In this document: positions 1 through 10,139 of the stretch, piece by piece
How positions within the stretch are numbered: position 1 is the stretch's first letter
Layout: every line of letters begins with the position of its first letter
From: Kaistia algarum
Lineage (GTDB): Bacteria; Pseudomonadota; Alphaproteobacteria; Rhizobiales; Kaistiaceae
Direction: 5' to 3'
DNA: 64,000 nucleotides
Assembly: GCF_026343945.1 (NCBI RefSeq)
Contig: NZ_JAPKNJ010000001.1
Coordinates: 2,046,001-2,110,000, forward strand
Notes under the pieces: model-generated
Database searches by the model: none
The model's input: only the letters and a program-made list of their open reading frames with translations
Told to the model about the DNA's origin: nothing
Position numbers and translations under genes: made by a program

Positions 1-348
1 GGTCATCTCGACGCCTTCGATCAGCGTCGTCAGCGCCTCGCTGGCGCCGCGCGCATCGTCAGGAATGGCCTGGATGGCGCGCGACAGGTTGTCGCCGGCC
101 GTCAGCATATCGCGGGCGAAGGCGGCGATGGAGTATTGGCGTGCCTCCGCGACCTGACGCTCGGTGCGGCGGCGGAGATTCTCCATCTCGGCCAAGGTGC
201 GCAGTGCGCGATCCTTGTTCTCGGCCACTTCCGCCTCAAGAGCGGCGATGCGCGCATTCGCTTCGCCGGCGACCTCGGCTCCGGCCGGGGTGGAGACGGC
301 CTCATTGGGCGTCTCGGAGCCGGGCGGGGACTGGGTATCGTTGGACAT
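1..348 (-). CDS. grpE: Nucleotide exchange factor GrpE (N-terminal part, cut by window edge)
   Basis: GrpE releases ADP from DnaK in the cytoplasmic Hsp70 cycle. Only the first 116 codons are present, and the gene continues beyond base 1. The N-terminus is a disordered Ser/Pro/Glu-rich tail (about residues 1-30). It is followed by the long dimerising helix with the family segment [20 protein letters not shown] (about 44-63) and the conserved [18 protein letters not shown] stretch (about 75-92). The ATG at 346-348 is the first in-frame start. In many alphaproteobacteria grpE lies near hrcA, which would be off the window to the left. Identity is strong although the C-terminal beta domain is missing. 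Confidence 0.93.
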   Translation of the reverse strand, partial: MSNDTQSPPGSETPNEAVSTPAGAEVAGEANARIAALEAEVAENKDRALRTLAEMENLRRRTERQVAEARQYSIAAFARDMLTAGDNLSRAIQAIPDDARGASEALTTLIEGVEMT

Positions 349-435
349 CGCGAAATCTCGCTTTCTATCGACGTTGTAATTTCCTGCCCGATATCAGGAT
401 TCCGGCGCCGAAAATCAAGCGCGGCGGCCTTTGTT

Positions 436-1335
436 CTAAAGGACGATGACGCCGTGATGGCGTGCTTCCGAATCGGGCTCGACATGAATCAGCACTTCCG
501 CACCCTCGACGGCGGCCTGGAGCGCCGCCTCGATGCGGTCGCAGATCTCATGCGCCGCCACGACGGAGAGCGATCCTGGAACGACCAGATGGAACTCCAC
601 GAAGGTCGCGCGGCCGGCATGGCGCGAGCGCAGATCGTGGACTTCGAGGGCCCCTTCCGCTTCGGTCGCGATGATCGCGCGGATCTCGCGCTCCACATCG
701 CTCGATACCGCGGCGTCCATCAACCCGCTGACCGATTCGCGAATCACCTTCCAGCCCGACCAGAGAATGTTGCCGGCGACGAGAACGGCGACGAGCGAAT
801 CGAGCGCCGCCCAGCCGGTAGCGACCACGAGGAGCAGGCCGACCAGCACGCCGAGCGAACTGATTACGTCGCTGGTCAAATGCCAGGCTTCGGCGATGAA
901 GGCGGGGGAGCGTCGCCGGCGTCCGAAGCGGAACAGGAACATCGCCCAGGCGCCGTTGATCACCGTCGCCACGGAATTGACGGCGAGGCCCATCAGCGTG
1001 TTCTCGGGCGTGTTAGCGGTGGCATAGGAGATCCACGCCTGGCGGAAGATCAGCAGGGCGGCTACGACGATCAGGACGCCTTCAAGCACGGCCGAGAAAT
1101 ACTCGGCCTTGTGGTGGCCGAACTGATGGTCGCTGTCGGCCGGCTTGCGGCTGACCTGGATCGCCCAGAAAGCCGCGACCGCCGTTACCAAATTGACGAT
1201 GCTCTCGAGCGCGTCGGAATAGAGCGCCACGCTGCCCGTCATCGCATAGGCGATATATTTGATGCCCATGACGACGAGTGCGATCATGATCGACGCCGAG
1301 GCGACCGCCGTGGTCCTGTCGATCCATTTCGGCAT
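436..1335 (-). CDS. Cation diffusion facilitator family transporter
   Basis: This is a 299-residue inner-membrane metal/proton antiporter of the CDF family. The first membrane helices follow residue 10. SVALYSDALES (near 37-47) carries the conserved Asp of the transmembrane metal site, and HLTSDVISSLGV in helix 5 supplies the second His/Asp pair. The HHKAEYFSAVLEG segment is typical of the family. The cytoplasmic ferredoxin-like domain occupies the last 85 residues and ends with several His residues. The start ATG at 1333-1335 has a GGGAGGG Shine-Dalgarno sequence. An upstream in-frame ATG at 1377 would add 14 residues but lacks this site. Metal specificity (Zn, Fe, Mn, Co) cannot be read from the sequence. 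Confidence 0.9.
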   Translation of the reverse strand: MPKWIDRTTAVASASIMIALVVMGIKYIAYAMTGSVALYSDALESIVNLVTAVAAFWAIQVSRKPADSDHQFGHHKAEYFSAVLEGVLIVVAALLIFRQAWISYATANTPENTLMGLAVNSVATVINGAWAMFLFRFGRRRRSPAFIAEAWHLTSDVISSLGVLVGLLLVVATGWAALDSLVAVLVAGNILWSGWKVIRESVSGLMDAAVSSDVEREIRAIIATEAEGALEVHDLRSRHAGRATFVEFHLVVPGSLSVVAAHEICDRIEAALQAAVEGAEVLIHVEPDSEARHHGVIVL

Positions 1336-1451
1336 GGCCCGCCCTCCCGTCTCAAGGTGATGTCGCGGCCTTAACACCGGCAGGAAAGGGGTTCAACGCC
1401 TATCTTCGCAACTGCGAACGAGTTGCGGCAGCGCCCTTCTCTCCCCTCGCC

Positions 1452-2405
1452 TCAGAGCCGGCGGAGCGCGACTTCCTCGATGCGGTGATGCTCGCCCTTC
1501 CGCAGGATCAGATCGGCCCGCGGCCGGGTCGGCAGGATGTTGTCGCGCAGATTGGCGAGATTGATGCGCGACCAGAGCCGCTCGGCGATCTCGATCGCCT
1601 CCGCTTCCGGGATCAGCGCGTAACGGTGGAAATAGGAGTTCGGATCGCGGAACGCCGTCTCGCGCAAACGCTGGAAGCGTGACACGTACCAACGATGGAT
1701 GTCGGCTTCGTCGGCATCGATATAGATCGAGAAATCGAAGAAATCCGAGACGAAGGGCACGGCCTTGCCGTCGCGCGGAAGGCGGGGCGTCTGTAGTACG
1801 TTGAGGCCCTCGACGATCAGGATGTCCGGACGGTCGATGGTCACCCGCTCGCCGGGGACGATATCGTAGACGAGATGCGAATAGACCGGGGCAGAGACGT
1901 TCTTCGCGCCGGCCTTGATGTCGGAGAGGAACGAAAGCAAGGCCGGAAGATCGTAGCTGTCGGGAAAGCCCTTGCGCTCCATCAGCCCTTCGCGCTGCAG
2001 CACGGCATTGGGGTAGAGGAAGCCATCCGTCGTGATCAGCTCGACCTTTGGCGTATTGCCCCAGCGACTGAGCAGGGCCGTCAGGATACGCGCCGTCGTC
2101 GACTTGCCGACGGCAACAGAACCGCCAATACCGATGATGAAAGGGGTCTTGCCATCCTCATTGCCGAGAAAGGTCCGCGTCGCGGAATAAAGCTGCTGCG
2201 TCGCGGCGACATAGAGATTCAGCAGGCGCGACAGTGGCAGATAGATCGTCACGACTTCTTCCAGCGAAATCGGGTCGTTCAAGCTGCGGAGGCGAGCGAG
2301 ATCCGCCTCGTCAAGGGTGAGCGGTGTGTCGGCGCGCAGATTGGCCCATTCATCACGCTCGAAGACGCGATGCGGGGCATGTTCCGGCCTCAGGATCCAG
2401 TCCAT
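1452..2405 (-). CDS. coaA: Type I pantothenate kinase
   Basis: The product phosphorylates pantothenate with ATP, the first committed step of coenzyme A synthesis. Its 317 residues match the usual length of bacterial type I PanK. A P-loop [15 protein letters not shown] lies near residue 95. [19 protein letters not shown] and RKGFPDSYD (about 125-150), and the [13 protein letters not shown] strand with following FSIYIDA, are typical of the family. It is the last gene of the his run, 21 bases after hisE, an arrangement common in Hyphomicrobiales. Feedback inhibition by CoA is a family property and was not tested here. Confidence 0.96.
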   Translation of the reverse strand: MDWILRPEHAPHRVFERDEWANLRADTPLTLDEADLARLRSLNDPISLEEVVTIYLPLSRLLNLYVAATQQLYSATRTFLGNEDGKTPFIIGIGGSVAVGKSTTARILTALLSRWGNTPKVELITTDGFLYPNAVLQREGLMERKGFPDSYDLPALLSFLSDIKAGAKNVSAPVYSHLVYDIVPGERVTIDRPDILIVEGLNVLQTPRLPRDGKAVPFVSDFFDFSIYIDADEADIHRWYVSRFQRLRETAFRDPNSYFHRYALIPEAEAIEIAERLWSRINLANLRDNILPTRPRADLILRKGEHHRIEEVALRRL

Positions 2406-2426
2406 CCATCCTCCTCACGCGATGGA

Positions 2427-2750
2427 TCACTCCACCGGTCGCGATGCCTTTTCCTGAAGACCTGTCTGTGCCGTCCGCCGGGCCAACTCGGCAAAGACGG
2501 CTTCGAACGACACGCCGCGCGATTCCAGCAGCACGGCAAGGTGATAGAGCACATCGGCGCTTTCCGAGACGAGCGCGTCATTATCGCGCTCGACGGCGGC
2601 GATCACCGCCTCGACCGCCTCCTCGCCGAACTTCTTGGCGATCCGCGCCGATCCCTTCGCCATCAGCTTGGCGGTATAGGACGACGGGTCGCCGGAATGG
2701 GCGCGGGCGCGGACAGTGGCGGCCAGATCGGCGAGCGTGAAATCGGGCAA
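2427..2750 (-). CDS. hisE: Phosphoribosyl-ATP pyrophosphatase
   Basis: The product hydrolyses phosphoribosyl-ATP to phosphoribosyl-AMP and pyrophosphate, step two of histidine synthesis. It is 107 residues, a stand-alone all-helical MazG-like domain. The metal-binding helices are visible as [14 protein letters not shown] (about 39-52) and [14 protein letters not shown] (about 62-75), both rich in the Glu/Asp that bind Mg. It lies 7 bases after hisF and 21 before coaA. The partner activity HisI (cyclohydrolase) is not in this window, so hisI must be elsewhere. Confidence 0.96.
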   Translation of the reverse strand: MPDFTLADLAATVRARAHSGDPSSYTAKLMAKGSARIAKKFGEEAVEAVIAAVERDNDALVSESADVLYHLAVLLESRGVSFEAVFAELARRTAQTGLQEKASRPVE

Positions 2751-2757
2751 GATGTCC

Positions 2758-3546
2758 TCAACCGTCGATGCGAACCGGAATGCCGGCCGCCAACATATGC
2801 GCCTTCACTTCCCGGATCGTAAAGTCGCCGAAATGGAAGACGGAGGCGGCCAGAACGGCGCTCGCATGGCCGTCGCGAACGCCGGCGACGAAATGGCCAG
2901 GATTGCCGACGCCGCCCGAGGCGACGACAGGCACGGAAACCGCATCGGCGATCGTGCGCGTCAGGGCGAGGTCGAAGCCGTCGCGCGTGCCGTCGCGGTC
3001 CATCGAGGTCAGCAGGATTTCGCCGGCCCCAAGCGACGCGACTTCGATCGCGTAGTCGACGGCATCGATGCCGGTCGGCTTGCGGCCGCCATGAGTGAAA
3101 ATCTCCCAGCGGTCTTCCGTGGCGCCGTCCACACCGCGCCGGCGCGTCTGCTTGGCGTCAATCGCGACGACGATCGCCTGTGCGCCGAATTTTTCCGCCG
3201 CCCGGGCGACGATGCGCCGGTCGGTCACCGCCGCGCTGTTGATCGCGACCTTGTCGGCCCCGGCCAGCATCAGCGCCCGGATATCCTCGATCGCCCGAAC
3301 GCCGCCGCCGACGGTCACCGGCATGAAACAGGCCTCGGCCGTTCGCGCCACGACATCGAGGATCGTGCCGCGGTTCTCATGCGTCGCGGTGATATCGAGG
3401 AAGCAGAGCTCATCGGCCCCGGCCTCGTCATAGGCCTTGGCTGCCTCGACCGGATCGCCGGCATCGACGAGATCGACAAATTGCACGCCTTTGACGACAC
3501 GGCCGTCCTTGACGTCGAGGCAGGGAATGACGCGGGTTTTCAGCAT
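2758..3546 (-). CDS. hisF: Imidazole glycerol phosphate synthase, cyclase subunit
   Basis: HisF is the (beta/alpha)8 barrel that forms imidazole glycerol phosphate and AICAR, using ammonia delivered by HisH. Its length is 262 residues. The catalytic aspartates are both visible: D11 in [11 protein letters not shown] and D130 in IVVAIDAKQ. The phosphate-binding loops are [13 protein letters not shown] (about 77-89) and the C-terminal [13 protein letters not shown]. It abuts hisA (ends 3546) with a one-base overlap, so translation is probably coupled. Its partner HisH is two genes upstream in the same operon. Confidence 0.97.
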   Translation of the reverse strand: MLKTRVIPCLDVKDGRVVKGVQFVDLVDAGDPVEAAKAYDEAGADELCFLDITATHENRGTILDVVARTAEACFMPVTVGGGVRAIEDIRALMLAGADKVAINSAAVTDRRIVARAAEKFGAQAIVVAIDAKQTRRRGVDGATEDRWEIFTHGGRKPTGIDAVDYAIEVASLGAGEILLTSMDRDGTRDGFDLALTRTIADAVSVPVVASGGVGNPGHFVAGVRDGHASAVLAASVFHFGDFTIREVKAHMLAAGIPVRIDG

Positions 3547-4289
3547 CAGTTCAGCACCTCCCGCGTGGCGCGGATGAGCTTCAGCGCCTCCTTGGCGTCG
3601 AGCCTACCGTCATAGAGGGCTCGGCCGGAGATCGCGCCTTCGAGGATGCGGCAGTCCGGTTCGAGCAGGCGGCGCACGTCGTCGAGCGAGGCGAGGCCGC
3701 CCGAGGCGATGACGGGGATCTGCACGGCGCGGGCGAGCGCCAGCGTCGAGCCGATGTTCAATCCCTTCAGCACGCCGTCGCGGTCGATGTCGGTATAGAC
3801 GATGGCGGCGACGCCGGCGTCCTCGAAGCGGCGGGCGAGTTCGATCGTCGTCAGCTCCGAGGTTTCGGCCCAGCCCTCGACGGCGACGCGGCCGCCGCGG
3901 GCGTCGATGCCGACGACGATGCGGCCGGGATGGGCACGGCAGGCCTCGCGCACCAGATCGGGATCGCGCAGCGCGATCGTGCCGAGGATCACGCGGCGAA
4001 TGCCCTTGGCCAGCCAATCGTCGATGCCGGCGAGATCGCGGATGCCGCCGCCGAGCTGGACTGGCATCTTGACGCTCGCCAGGATCGCCTCCACCGCCGC
4101 GCCATTCACCGGACGGCCGGCAAACGCGCCGTTCAAATCGACGACATGCAGATACTCGAACCCATCGGCCTCGAAGGCCCGGGCCTGCGCGGCGGGATCG
4201 GGGTTGAAAACCGTCGCCTCGTTCATGTCGCCGAGCTTCAGGCGGACGCAGGCACCGTCCTTCAGATCAATGGCGGGGAAGAGGATCAT
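3546..4289 (-). CDS. hisA: ProFAR isomerase
   Basis: HisA opens the ribose of ProFAR to give PRFAR, the substrate of HisF-HisH. It is a 247-residue half-barrel-repeat protein like HisF. The acid/base residues D8 (FPAIDLKDG) and D129 (VVGIDARGG) are present, and the phosphate loops are QLGGGIRDL (about 79-87) and [11 protein letters not shown] near the C-terminus. The ATG at 4287-4289 overlaps the hisH stop by one base. A further upstream in-frame ATG at 4301 would lie inside hisH and is rejected because [12 protein letters not shown] is the standard family start. Confidence 0.97.
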   Translation of the reverse strand: MILFPAIDLKDGACVRLKLGDMNEATVFNPDPAAQARAFEADGFEYLHVVDLNGAFAGRPVNGAAVEAILASVKMPVQLGGGIRDLAGIDDWLAKGIRRVILGTIALRDPDLVREACRAHPGRIVVGIDARGGRVAVEGWAETSELTTIELARRFEDAGVAAIVYTDIDRDGVLKGLNIGSTLALARAVQIPVIASGGLASLDDVRRLLEPDCRILEGAISGRALYDGRLDAKEALKLIRATREVLN

Positions 4290-4939
4290 CAGGGCTTCCA
4301 CTTCAGGAAGTTGGCAAGGAGCGCGATGCCGAGCTTCTGGCTCTTTTCGGGGTGGAACTGCGTGCCCGCGAGGTTGCCGGTCGCAACGATCGCCGTGACC
4401 GGACCGCCATAATCGGCGCTCGCCACGACATCGGCAGGATCCTCCGGATAGAGCTGGTAGCCGTGCAGGAAATAGGCGTGCCAGCCTTCCGGTCCGAGCG
4501 GGATATCGTCCAGCAGCGGGTGACTGCGGCCTGCCTGCAGCGTGTTCCAGCCCATATGCGGCACCTTGAGCCGCCCATCGGACGGTTCCACGGGGCGCAC
4601 TTCGCCAGCAATCCGACCGAGGCCAGGCGTGGCGCCATATTCGATACCGCGCGTCGCCAGCAATTGCATGCCGACGCAGATGCCGAGAAAGGGCCGGCCG
4701 CGCCGATCCACCGCCTCACCGATCGCCTCGATCATGCCGGGCACGGCATCGAGATGGGCGCGGCAATCGGCGAAGGCGCCATCGCCGGGCAGGATCACGT
4801 GATCGGCGGCAGCGACGCGCTCCGGATCGTCGGTGACGACGACAGGACCGTTCACGCCGGTCAGGTTCGATGCGAGCTCGAGCGCCTTGCGGACCGAATG
4901 CAGATTGCCGGCGCCATAGTCGATGACGGCGATGCTCAC
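4289..4939 (-). CDS. hisH: Imidazole glycerol phosphate synthase, glutamine amidotransferase subunit
   Basis: HisH removes ammonia from glutamine and channels it into HisF. It is a 216-residue class I amidotransferase. The triad is intact: C88 in FLGICVGMQ, and H196/E198 in QFHPEKSQ. The PGDGAFADC oxyanion region is also typical. It overlaps the upstream DUF2628 gene (ATGA) and the downstream hisA, so the run is translationally coupled. Confidence 0.97.
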   Translation of the reverse strand: MSIAVIDYGAGNLHSVRKALELASNLTGVNGPVVVTDDPERVAAADHVILPGDGAFADCRAHLDAVPGMIEAIGEAVDRRGRPFLGICVGMQLLATRGIEYGATPGLGRIAGEVRPVEPSDGRLKVPHMGWNTLQAGRSHPLLDDIPLGPEGWHAYFLHGYQLYPEDPADVVASADYGGPVTAIVATGNLAGTQFHPEKSQKLGIALLANFLKWKP

Positions 4940-5418
4940 GATGCACCTCCGGACGCGGGAAAGAACCCCACCACGCCGCGCGAGGGTGCGATCGGCTGCG
5001 GGCGGAGCAGCGGCACGGGCGGCGGCTCCTTCGCCACAGGCTCCGGGCGCCCGGAGAAATAGCGGATCTCGGCCTCAGCGCGCGAGGCCGCCTCGACCAC
5101 GGCCATCATCTCATAGCCGCGCAGGCCGAGCTGCCACCGCCGCAGATCATTGCCCTCGAATCCGAGCAGCAGCGGCACGAAGGCGCCAACCGCCATCGCG
5201 ACGAGGATGAGCTCCTCCTGCCGCGACAGCGCAATGATGCCGGCGCCCGCAATGATGTAGAAGGCCAGCACGATCCACATGCGGCGGAAGACCAGCCATG
5301 GGAACGCCACGACCAGGCCCGGCCAACAGAAGCCTTCCTTGACGAAGACGGCGCGGAACGCGTCGCGCCCGGCCCGGCGGTCGCGGGCGGGCGGGACGTG
5401 CACGGTGTAGATGGTCAT
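4936..5418 (-). CDS. DUF2628 family membrane protein
   Basis: This 160-residue protein has no assigned reaction. The start [10 protein letters not shown] and the [19 protein letters not shown] stretch match what I know of DUF2628 proteins, which in Hyphomicrobiales often sit inside the his operon. Two or three hydrophobic helices span about residues 33-105, followed by a soluble tail with a [10 protein letters not shown] segment and a Pro-rich end. It lies 4 bases from hisB and overlaps hisH by 4, so it is co-expressed with histidine genes. That is the only functional hint, and no role in histidine synthesis is shown. Confidence 0.85.
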   Translation of the reverse strand: MTIYTVHVPPARDRRAGRDAFRAVFVKEGFCWPGLVVAFPWLVFRRMWIVLAFYIIAGAGIIALSRQEELILVAMAVGAFVPLLLGFEGNDLRRWQLGLRGYEMMAVVEAASRAEAEIRYFSGRPEPVAKEPPPVPLLRPQPIAPSRGVVGFFPASGGAS

Positions 5419-5422
5419 GGCC

Positions 5423-6016
5423 TCAGTCGCCCAGCTTGCCCTTGGTCGAGGGGACCCTGTCCCCCTGACGCGGATCGATCGCCACCGCGGCCCGCAGCGT
5501 GCGGGCCACTGCCTTGAAGCAGGTCTCGGCGATGTGGTGATTGTTCTCGCCGTGGAGATTTTCGATGTGCAGCGTGATCGCGGCGTTCTGGGCCAGGGCC
5601 TGGAAGAACTCCTTGAACAGCTCGGTGTCGAAATCGCCGACCTTGGGCCGCGAGAAGGGTACCTTGAAGACGAGATAAGGCCGCCCCGACACGTCCACCG
5701 CCGCGCGGGTCATCGCCTCGTCCATGACAAGATGCGTATCGGCATAGCGCGTGATGCCGCGATAATCGCCGAGCGCCTTGCGGAAGGCGAGGCCGATCGC
5801 GATGCCGACATCCTCGACCGTGTGGTGCTGGTCGACATGGAGATCGCCCTTGGCCCGGACGGTCAGGTCGAACATGCCGTGGCGGGCGAGCTGGTCGAGC
5901 ATATGATCGAAGAAGCCGATGCCGCTCGCAACGTCCGAGCGGCCGGTCCCGTCGAGGTCGAGGGTCACCTCGATCTCGGTCTCCTTCGTCTTGCGCTCGA
6001 TCGTCGCGCTGCGCAT
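5423..6016 (-). CDS. hisB: Imidazoleglycerol-phosphate dehydratase
   Basis: The product dehydrates IGP to imidazole acetol phosphate. It is 197 residues, the monofunctional form without the phosphatase domain found in enterobacteria. The manganese-binding His-rich motifs are visible: [14 protein letters not shown] (about 34-47), [12 protein letters not shown] (about 65-76), and [13 protein letters not shown] near residue 165. It is the first gene of the leftward operon hisB-DUF2628-hisHAFE-coaA. The 172 bases to hslV form a divergent promoter region. Confidence 0.97.
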   Translation of the reverse strand: MRSATIERKTKETEIEVTLDLDGTGRSDVASGIGFFDHMLDQLARHGMFDLTVRAKGDLHVDQHHTVEDVGIAIGLAFRKALGDYRGITRYADTHLVMDEAMTRAAVDVSGRPYLVFKVPFSRPKVGDFDTELFKEFFQALAQNAAITLHIENLHGENNHHIAETCFKAVARTLRAAVAIDPRQGDRVPSTKGKLGD

Positions 6017-6188
6017 CGCCTCGTCCTCATCCTTGGAAACACGCGGCTTTTAGCAGGCGAAACGCCGTAAAGCCACACCATCGCGCAAGCCTTTGCATTG
6101 TCGAATGTCCAGCCTACATAAGGCTCTCCAACCAAGAGGGGTCGCCGCGGGGCCATATCGGACCAAGGCGGCCCGCCGGAAAGCTTCC

Positions 6189-6770
6189 ATGACCCATTTC
6201 TCTCTGCAAGACAGCCAGGGCCACGATCCCTACGGCCCCTGGCACGGCACGACGATCATCACCGTGCGCAAGGCCGGCAAGGTCGTGATCGCCGGCGACG
6301 GTCAGGTGTCCCTCGGCCAGACCGTGATCAAGCACAATGCGAAAAAGGTTCGCCCGCTCGGCAAGGGCGGCGTCATCGCCGGCTTCGCCGGCTCGACGGC
6401 CGATGCCTTCACCCTGTTCGAGCGGCTCGAGGCCAAGCTCGACCAATATCCCGGCCAGCTGACGCGCGCCTGCGTCGAGCTCGCCAAGGACTGGCGCACC
6501 GATCGCTATCTGCGCCGGCTGGAAGCGATGATGCTGGTTGCCGACAAGACCACCAGCCTGGTTCTCACCGGCACGGGCGACGTGCTGGAGCCCGAAGGCG
6601 GCGTGATGGGCATCGGATCGGGCGGCAACTATGCCCTGGCCGCGGCCAGGGCATTGATGGACACCGACCAGAGCGCCGAGCAGATCGCGCGCAAGGCGAT
6701 GGCGATCGCCGCCGACATCTGCGTCTACACCAACACTCATGTGACGCTCGAACAGCTCGATGCCGCCTGA
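6189..6770 (+). CDS. hslV: ATP-dependent protease proteolytic subunit HslV (ClpQ)
   Basis: HslV is the double-hexamer threonine protease of the HslUV machine. The ATG at 6189 is chosen because it follows GGAAAG and gives a short propeptide. In this numbering the catalytic residue exposed by processing is T21 in [12 protein letters not shown], so the propeptide is 20 residues, as is usual for Hyphomicrobiales. The conserved [13 protein letters not shown] and the [14 protein letters not shown] segment follow. Total length is 193 residues. An in-frame ATG at 6093 is available but would give an unlikely 52-residue leader. HslU is one gene downstream. Confidence 0.96.
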   Translation: MTHFSLQDSQGHDPYGPWHGTTIITVRKAGKVVIAGDGQVSLGQTVIKHNAKKVRPLGKGGVIAGFAGSTADAFTLFERLEAKLDQYPGQLTRACVELAKDWRTDRYLRRLEAMMLVADKTTSLVLTGTGDVLEPEGGVMGIGSGGNYALAAARALMDTDQSAEQIARKAMAIAADICVYTNTHVTLEQLDAA

Positions 6771-7272
6771 CGAGTCGTCCCGCTACGCGTTTCGGCCGTT
6801 GACCGATGAAGATTTCGGCCGGATCGCGGCGTGGCTTGAGAGGCCGCATGTCGCCCGATGGTGGGAGCCCGCCAAGGATGAGATCGACCGGATCGGCCGG
6901 CATCTGATCGAAGACGAGGTCACGCCCTATATTGTCTCGATCGAGGGCCGGCCGGCCGGCTATCTGCAAAGCTATGATCCGCATGCGGAGGCGGATCACC
7001 CCTACCAGGACCAGCCGATCGGAACGATCGGGATCGACCAGTTCATCGGCGAACTCGATCTCGTCGGTCTCGGCCATGGGCCGCGGCTGGTCGCGGAATT
7101 CGTGCGGCAGCGCTTCGAAGAAGGCGTGCCGCATGTCATCGCCGACCCGGATCCCGACAATCATCGGGCGATCCGGGCCTATCACAAGGCCGGGTTCCGC
7201 ATCCTCGACCGACGCACATCGATTTACGGTCCCGCGCTCATCATGAGGCGGGATGCCGAGGACAGAGACTGA
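6760..7272 (+). CDS. GNAT acetyltransferase, AAC(6')-like
   Basis: This 170-residue GNAT-fold acetyltransferase resembles the aminoglycoside 6'-N-acetyltransferase / siderophore acetyltransferase branch. Seen features: [20 protein letters not shown] at the N-terminus, ARWWEP (about 30-35), [11 protein letters not shown], and the acetyl-CoA pocket [11 protein letters not shown] (about 104-114), followed by [18 protein letters not shown]. It overlaps the end of hslV by 11 bases and ends just before hslU. The substrate is unknown. Aminoglycoside resistance should not be assumed, because chromosomal members of this group in hsl clusters are widespread and mostly uncharacterised. Confidence 0.85.
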   Translation: MPPDESSRYAFRPLTDEDFGRIAAWLERPHVARWWEPAKDEIDRIGRHLIEDEVTPYIVSIEGRPAGYLQSYDPHAEADHPYQDQPIGTIGIDQFIGELDLVGLGHGPRLVAEFVRQRFEEGVPHVIADPDPDNHRAIRAYHKAGFRILDRRTSIYGPALIMRRDAEDRD

Positions 7273-7273
7273 T

Positions 7274-8578
7274 ATGACCAATTTCTCTCCGCGCGAGATC
7301 GTCTCCGAGCTCGACCGCTTCATCATCGGACAGAACGACGCCAAGCGCGCCGTCGCCATCGCGCTCCGCAACCGCTGGCGTCGCCAGCAGCTGACCGGGT
7401 CTATGCGCGAAGAGGTTCTGCCGAAGAACATCCTGATGATCGGACCGACCGGCGTCGGCAAGACCGAGATCTCCCGCCGTCTCGCCAGACTGGCCGGCGC
7501 ACCGTTCCTGAAGGTCGAGGCGACCAAGTTCACCGAGGTCGGCTATGTCGGCCGCGACGTCGAGCAGATCGTGCGCGACCTGCTGGAAGTCGGCATCTCG
7601 CTGACCCGCGAGAGGAAGCGCAAGGATGTCGAGGCCAAGGCGCATCTCTCGGCCGAGGAGCGCGTTCTGACGGCGCTGGTCGGCGAATCCTCGTCTCCCG
7701 CGACCCGCGAGAGCTTCCGCAAGAAGCTGCGGGCCAATGAACTCGACGACAAGGAGATCGAGATCCAGGTGCGTGATGCCTCCGGCGGCATGCCGCAATT
7801 CGAGGTCCCCGGCATGCCGGGCGCCTCGATTGGCGTCATGAACATCGGCGACATGCTCGGCAAGGCGTTCGGCGGCAAGACCAAGACGCGGCGCGTCAAC
7901 GTCAAGGATTCGTACAAGATCCTGATCGACGAGGAATCGGACAAGCTGCTCGACGACGAGCAGCTCACCGCCGAGGCGATCGCGACGGTCGAGAATGACG
8001 GCATCGTCTTCATCGACGAGATCGACAAGATCTGCTCGCGCGAGGGCCGCGGCGGCGATGTTTCGCGCGAAGGCGTGCAGCGCGACCTTCTGCCGCTCAT
8101 CGAGGGCACGACGGTGGCGACCAAGCACGGGCCGGTGAAGACGGATCACATCCTCTTCATCGCCTCAGGCGCCTTCCACATCGCCAAGCCGTCGGACCTG
8201 CTCCCCGAGCTTCAGGGTCGGCTGCCGATCCGCGTCGAACTTTCGGCGCTGACCCAGTCGGATTTCCGCCGCATCCTGACGGAGACCGAGGCGAGCCTCA
8301 TCAAGCAATATATCGCGCTGATGGGCACGGAAGGCGTTGCGCTGGAGATCACCGACGATGCGATCGACGCGATCGCCCGCATCGCCGTCGAGATCAACGC
8401 CTCGATCGAGAATATCGGCGCGCGCCGACTGCAGACGGTGATGGAGCGGATCCTCGACGAGATCTCGTTCGCCGCTCCCGACCGGGCCGGCGAGACGGTT
8501 ACGGTCGACGCCGCCTATATCGAGAAGCATATCGGCGATCTGACCCGCAACGTCGACCTGTCGCGCTATATCCTCTGA
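7274..8578 (+). CDS. hslU: ATP-dependent protease ATPase subunit HslU (ClpY)
   Basis: HslU is the AAA+ unfoldase that feeds substrates into HslV. It has 434 residues. Walker A is GPTGVGKT (57-64). The I domain inserted after it carries [11 protein letters not shown]. Walker B is [10 protein letters not shown], and the C-terminus ends in the conserved VDLSRYIL that docks into HslV. The ATG at 7274, one base beyond the GNAT stop, gives the family start [14 protein letters not shown]. An upstream start at 7253 would only add seven unconserved residues. Confidence 0.97.
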   Translation: MTNFSPREIVSELDRFIIGQNDAKRAVAIALRNRWRRQQLTGSMREEVLPKNILMIGPTGVGKTEISRRLARLAGAPFLKVEATKFTEVGYVGRDVEQIVRDLLEVGISLTRERKRKDVEAKAHLSAEERVLTALVGESSSPATRESFRKKLRANELDDKEIEIQVRDASGGMPQFEVPGMPGASIGVMNIGDMLGKAFGGKTKTRRVNVKDSYKILIDEESDKLLDDEQLTAEAIATVENDGIVFIDEIDKICSREGRGGDVSREGVQRDLLPLIEGTTVATKHGPVKTDHILFIASGAFHIAKPSDLLPELQGRLPIRVELSALTQSDFRRILTETEASLIKQYIALMGTEGVALEITDDAIDAIARIAVEINASIENIGARRLQTVMERILDEISFAAPDRAGETVTVDAAYIEKHIGDLTRNVDLSRYIL

Positions 8579-8722
8579 CGACGTAGCGGCTGACGACGCG
8601 TGATCGTGATCACATGTCGGCAGCCGCACCATTTTGCCGGGCGATCCCGGATGCTATAAGGCCCGCCTGCCGAACCGGAAACGCCGGAGCGGCCCTCCCC
8701 TGTTCGACCGGCGGCCGTCTTG

Positions 8723-9670
8723 ATGCAGCTTCTGCGCAGAGCCTTCATCCTTCTCCTGGCCCTTGCCTTCGTCACGCCCGCCTTCGCGGCCGTCATGGTA
8801 CCGCCCGGCAACCGTTCGAAGACGCAGCCGGCGATCGACATGAGTTCGATCAAGCGCGTTGGCGAGACCAAGGAGAGCTTCGAGGCGAAGTATCGCCAGA
8901 TCTACGGTCTCCTGAAACGCGACAAGGGCCTCATCCGCTCGATCAAGAGTTCCGCAGCGCGATACGGTATCGATCCGATCCACATGATCGGCGCGATCGT
9001 CGGCGAGCACACCTATAATGTCGGCGCGATCGACAGCGCGCAGGGATACTACGTCAAGGCGCTCGCTTATCTCGGCACCAAGGACCTTGTCTTCGGGTTC
9101 GGCGGTCAGACGATTGATGAATTCCTGGCAAAGCCCGAATTCGCCGGCTGCGATACCTACAAGAACAATTACGACCTCTGGAACTGTCGCGAGGATGTCT
9201 ATGACAAGAGCTTCCGCGGCAAGGCCGTCGATGGGATTTCCTACCCGCGCGACCGCTTCTCCAAGACGTTCTTCCAGCCGATGTTCGCGGGCCAGACCTT
9301 CGGCCTCGGCCAGATCAATCCGCTGACGGCGCTGACCGTCACCGACATCGTTCACCGCACCAGCAAGCTGCCGTTGCTGACGGAGGACCAGGCGCCCGAG
9401 CTCTATCAGGCGATCATGGATCCCGACATGTCGCTCGACTACATGGCCGCGATCATCCGTCTGTCGATCGACGTCTATCGCGACACGGCCGGCGTCGATA
9501 TCTCCAAGAATCCCGGCGTCACTGCGACGCTGTACAATGTCGGCGACGTCAAGGTCCGCGCCGCCGAACTGGCCCGGGAGCGCAAGCGCAACAAATCGGC
9601 CATGCCCCAGGAAAACTACTATGGCTGGCTGGTGAACGAGCGCGAAGCGGATCTGCGCGCGCTGCTCTGA
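8723..9670 (+). CDS. DUF1402 family exported protein (lysozyme-like)
   Basis: This is a 315-residue protein with a clear Sec signal peptide (Lys/Arg-poor start, hydrophobic 5-22, cleavage after AFA). The body has the DUF1402 signatures HMIGAIVGEHTYNV (about 95-108), GQTFGLGQINPLTAL and LYNVGDVKVRA. The GEH and GLGQINP arrangement resembles the catalytic Glu and the GxxQ motif of goose-type and Slt lysozyme folds. A role in peptidoglycan turnover is therefore plausible but is inference. The ATG at 8723 is used; a TTG directly in front would add one residue. It follows hslU by 144 bases, a frequent neighbourhood in this order. Confidence 0.82.
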   Translation: MQLLRRAFILLLALAFVTPAFAAVMVPPGNRSKTQPAIDMSSIKRVGETKESFEAKYRQIYGLLKRDKGLIRSIKSSAARYGIDPIHMIGAIVGEHTYNVGAIDSAQGYYVKALAYLGTKDLVFGFGGQTIDEFLAKPEFAGCDTYKNNYDLWNCREDVYDKSFRGKAVDGISYPRDRFSKTFFQPMFAGQTFGLGQINPLTALTVTDIVHRTSKLPLLTEDQAPELYQAIMDPDMSLDYMAAIIRLSIDVYRDTAGVDISKNPGVTATLYNVGDVKVRAAELARERKRNKSAMPQENYYGWLVNEREADLRALL

Positions 9671-9677
9671 GACCTCT

Positions 9678-10061
9678 TCAGCCGGGACAACGCTGCAGCA
9701 CGGTGCCCGTGCCTTCGCCGACCGGATCCCAGTGCAGCTTGTCGTCGATCACCGAGAAGCGATAGTCGAACGATGGATCGTCGTCGCTGGGTCCCGCCAT
9801 CGGGTCCTGGCAATCGACATGGACGATCCATGAGGCGCCATCCGGCGTAAAGGTGGCGCTCGGGCAATAGAACTCGCCCCAATAGGCGCCGCCCTCGTCG
9901 ACCTTGGTCAGCGGCGGCACCGTCTTCGACGCGCAGTCCTTGGGATCCTTGGCCCAGAGGCCGACATAGGGTTCCGCCGCCAGAGCGGCCGACATCCCGC
10001 CGGCCATGATCAGCGCGGCAAGCCGCGCCACAAAACGCACGCACCGAACATTTCCCGGCAT
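9678..10061 (-). CDS. Small secreted protein of unknown function
   Basis: This is a 127-residue protein with a Sec signal peptide (MPGNVRCVRFVARLAALIMA, cleavage likely after ALAA). The mature part begins EPYVGLWAKDPKDCA and contains four cysteines, so it may carry disulphides. I recognise the pattern GLWAKDPKDC from small exported proteins in Hyphomicrobiales but no function is known to me. The ATG at 10061 is preceded by GGGGAGG, which fixes the start. An upstream in-frame ATG at 10133 lacks a binding site. It converges on the DUF1402 gene with only 7 bases between them. Confidence 0.7.
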   Translation of the reverse strand: MPGNVRCVRFVARLAALIMAGGMSAALAAEPYVGLWAKDPKDCASKTVPPLTKVDEGGAYWGEFYCPSATFTPDGASWIVHVDCQDPMAGPSDDDPSFDYRFSVIDDKLHWDPVGEGTGTVLQRCPG

Positions 10062-10139
10062 GGTCGCCTCCCCGGTGAGCTCCACGCCATCAGTGTGCGA
10101 CCAGTCCGACGAAACCGCAACCCGGACGGGCAATAGCCT

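Noticed and set aside
136..1374. A 412-codon rightward frame across the cation-efflux gene
   Set aside because: It is antisense to a well-recognised CDF transporter, is rich in His/Arg/Asp/Gly as expected from a GC-rich shadow, and has no family features.
1452..6016. The his genes as a complete histidine operon
   Set aside because: hisG, hisD, hisC and hisI are absent. Split his loci are normal in Hyphomicrobiales, so this is not a deletion or a novelty.
6760..7272. Calling the GNAT gene an antibiotic-resistance determinant
   Set aside because: Fold similarity to AAC(6') does not show aminoglycoside activity, and the chromosomal context is a housekeeping protease operon.
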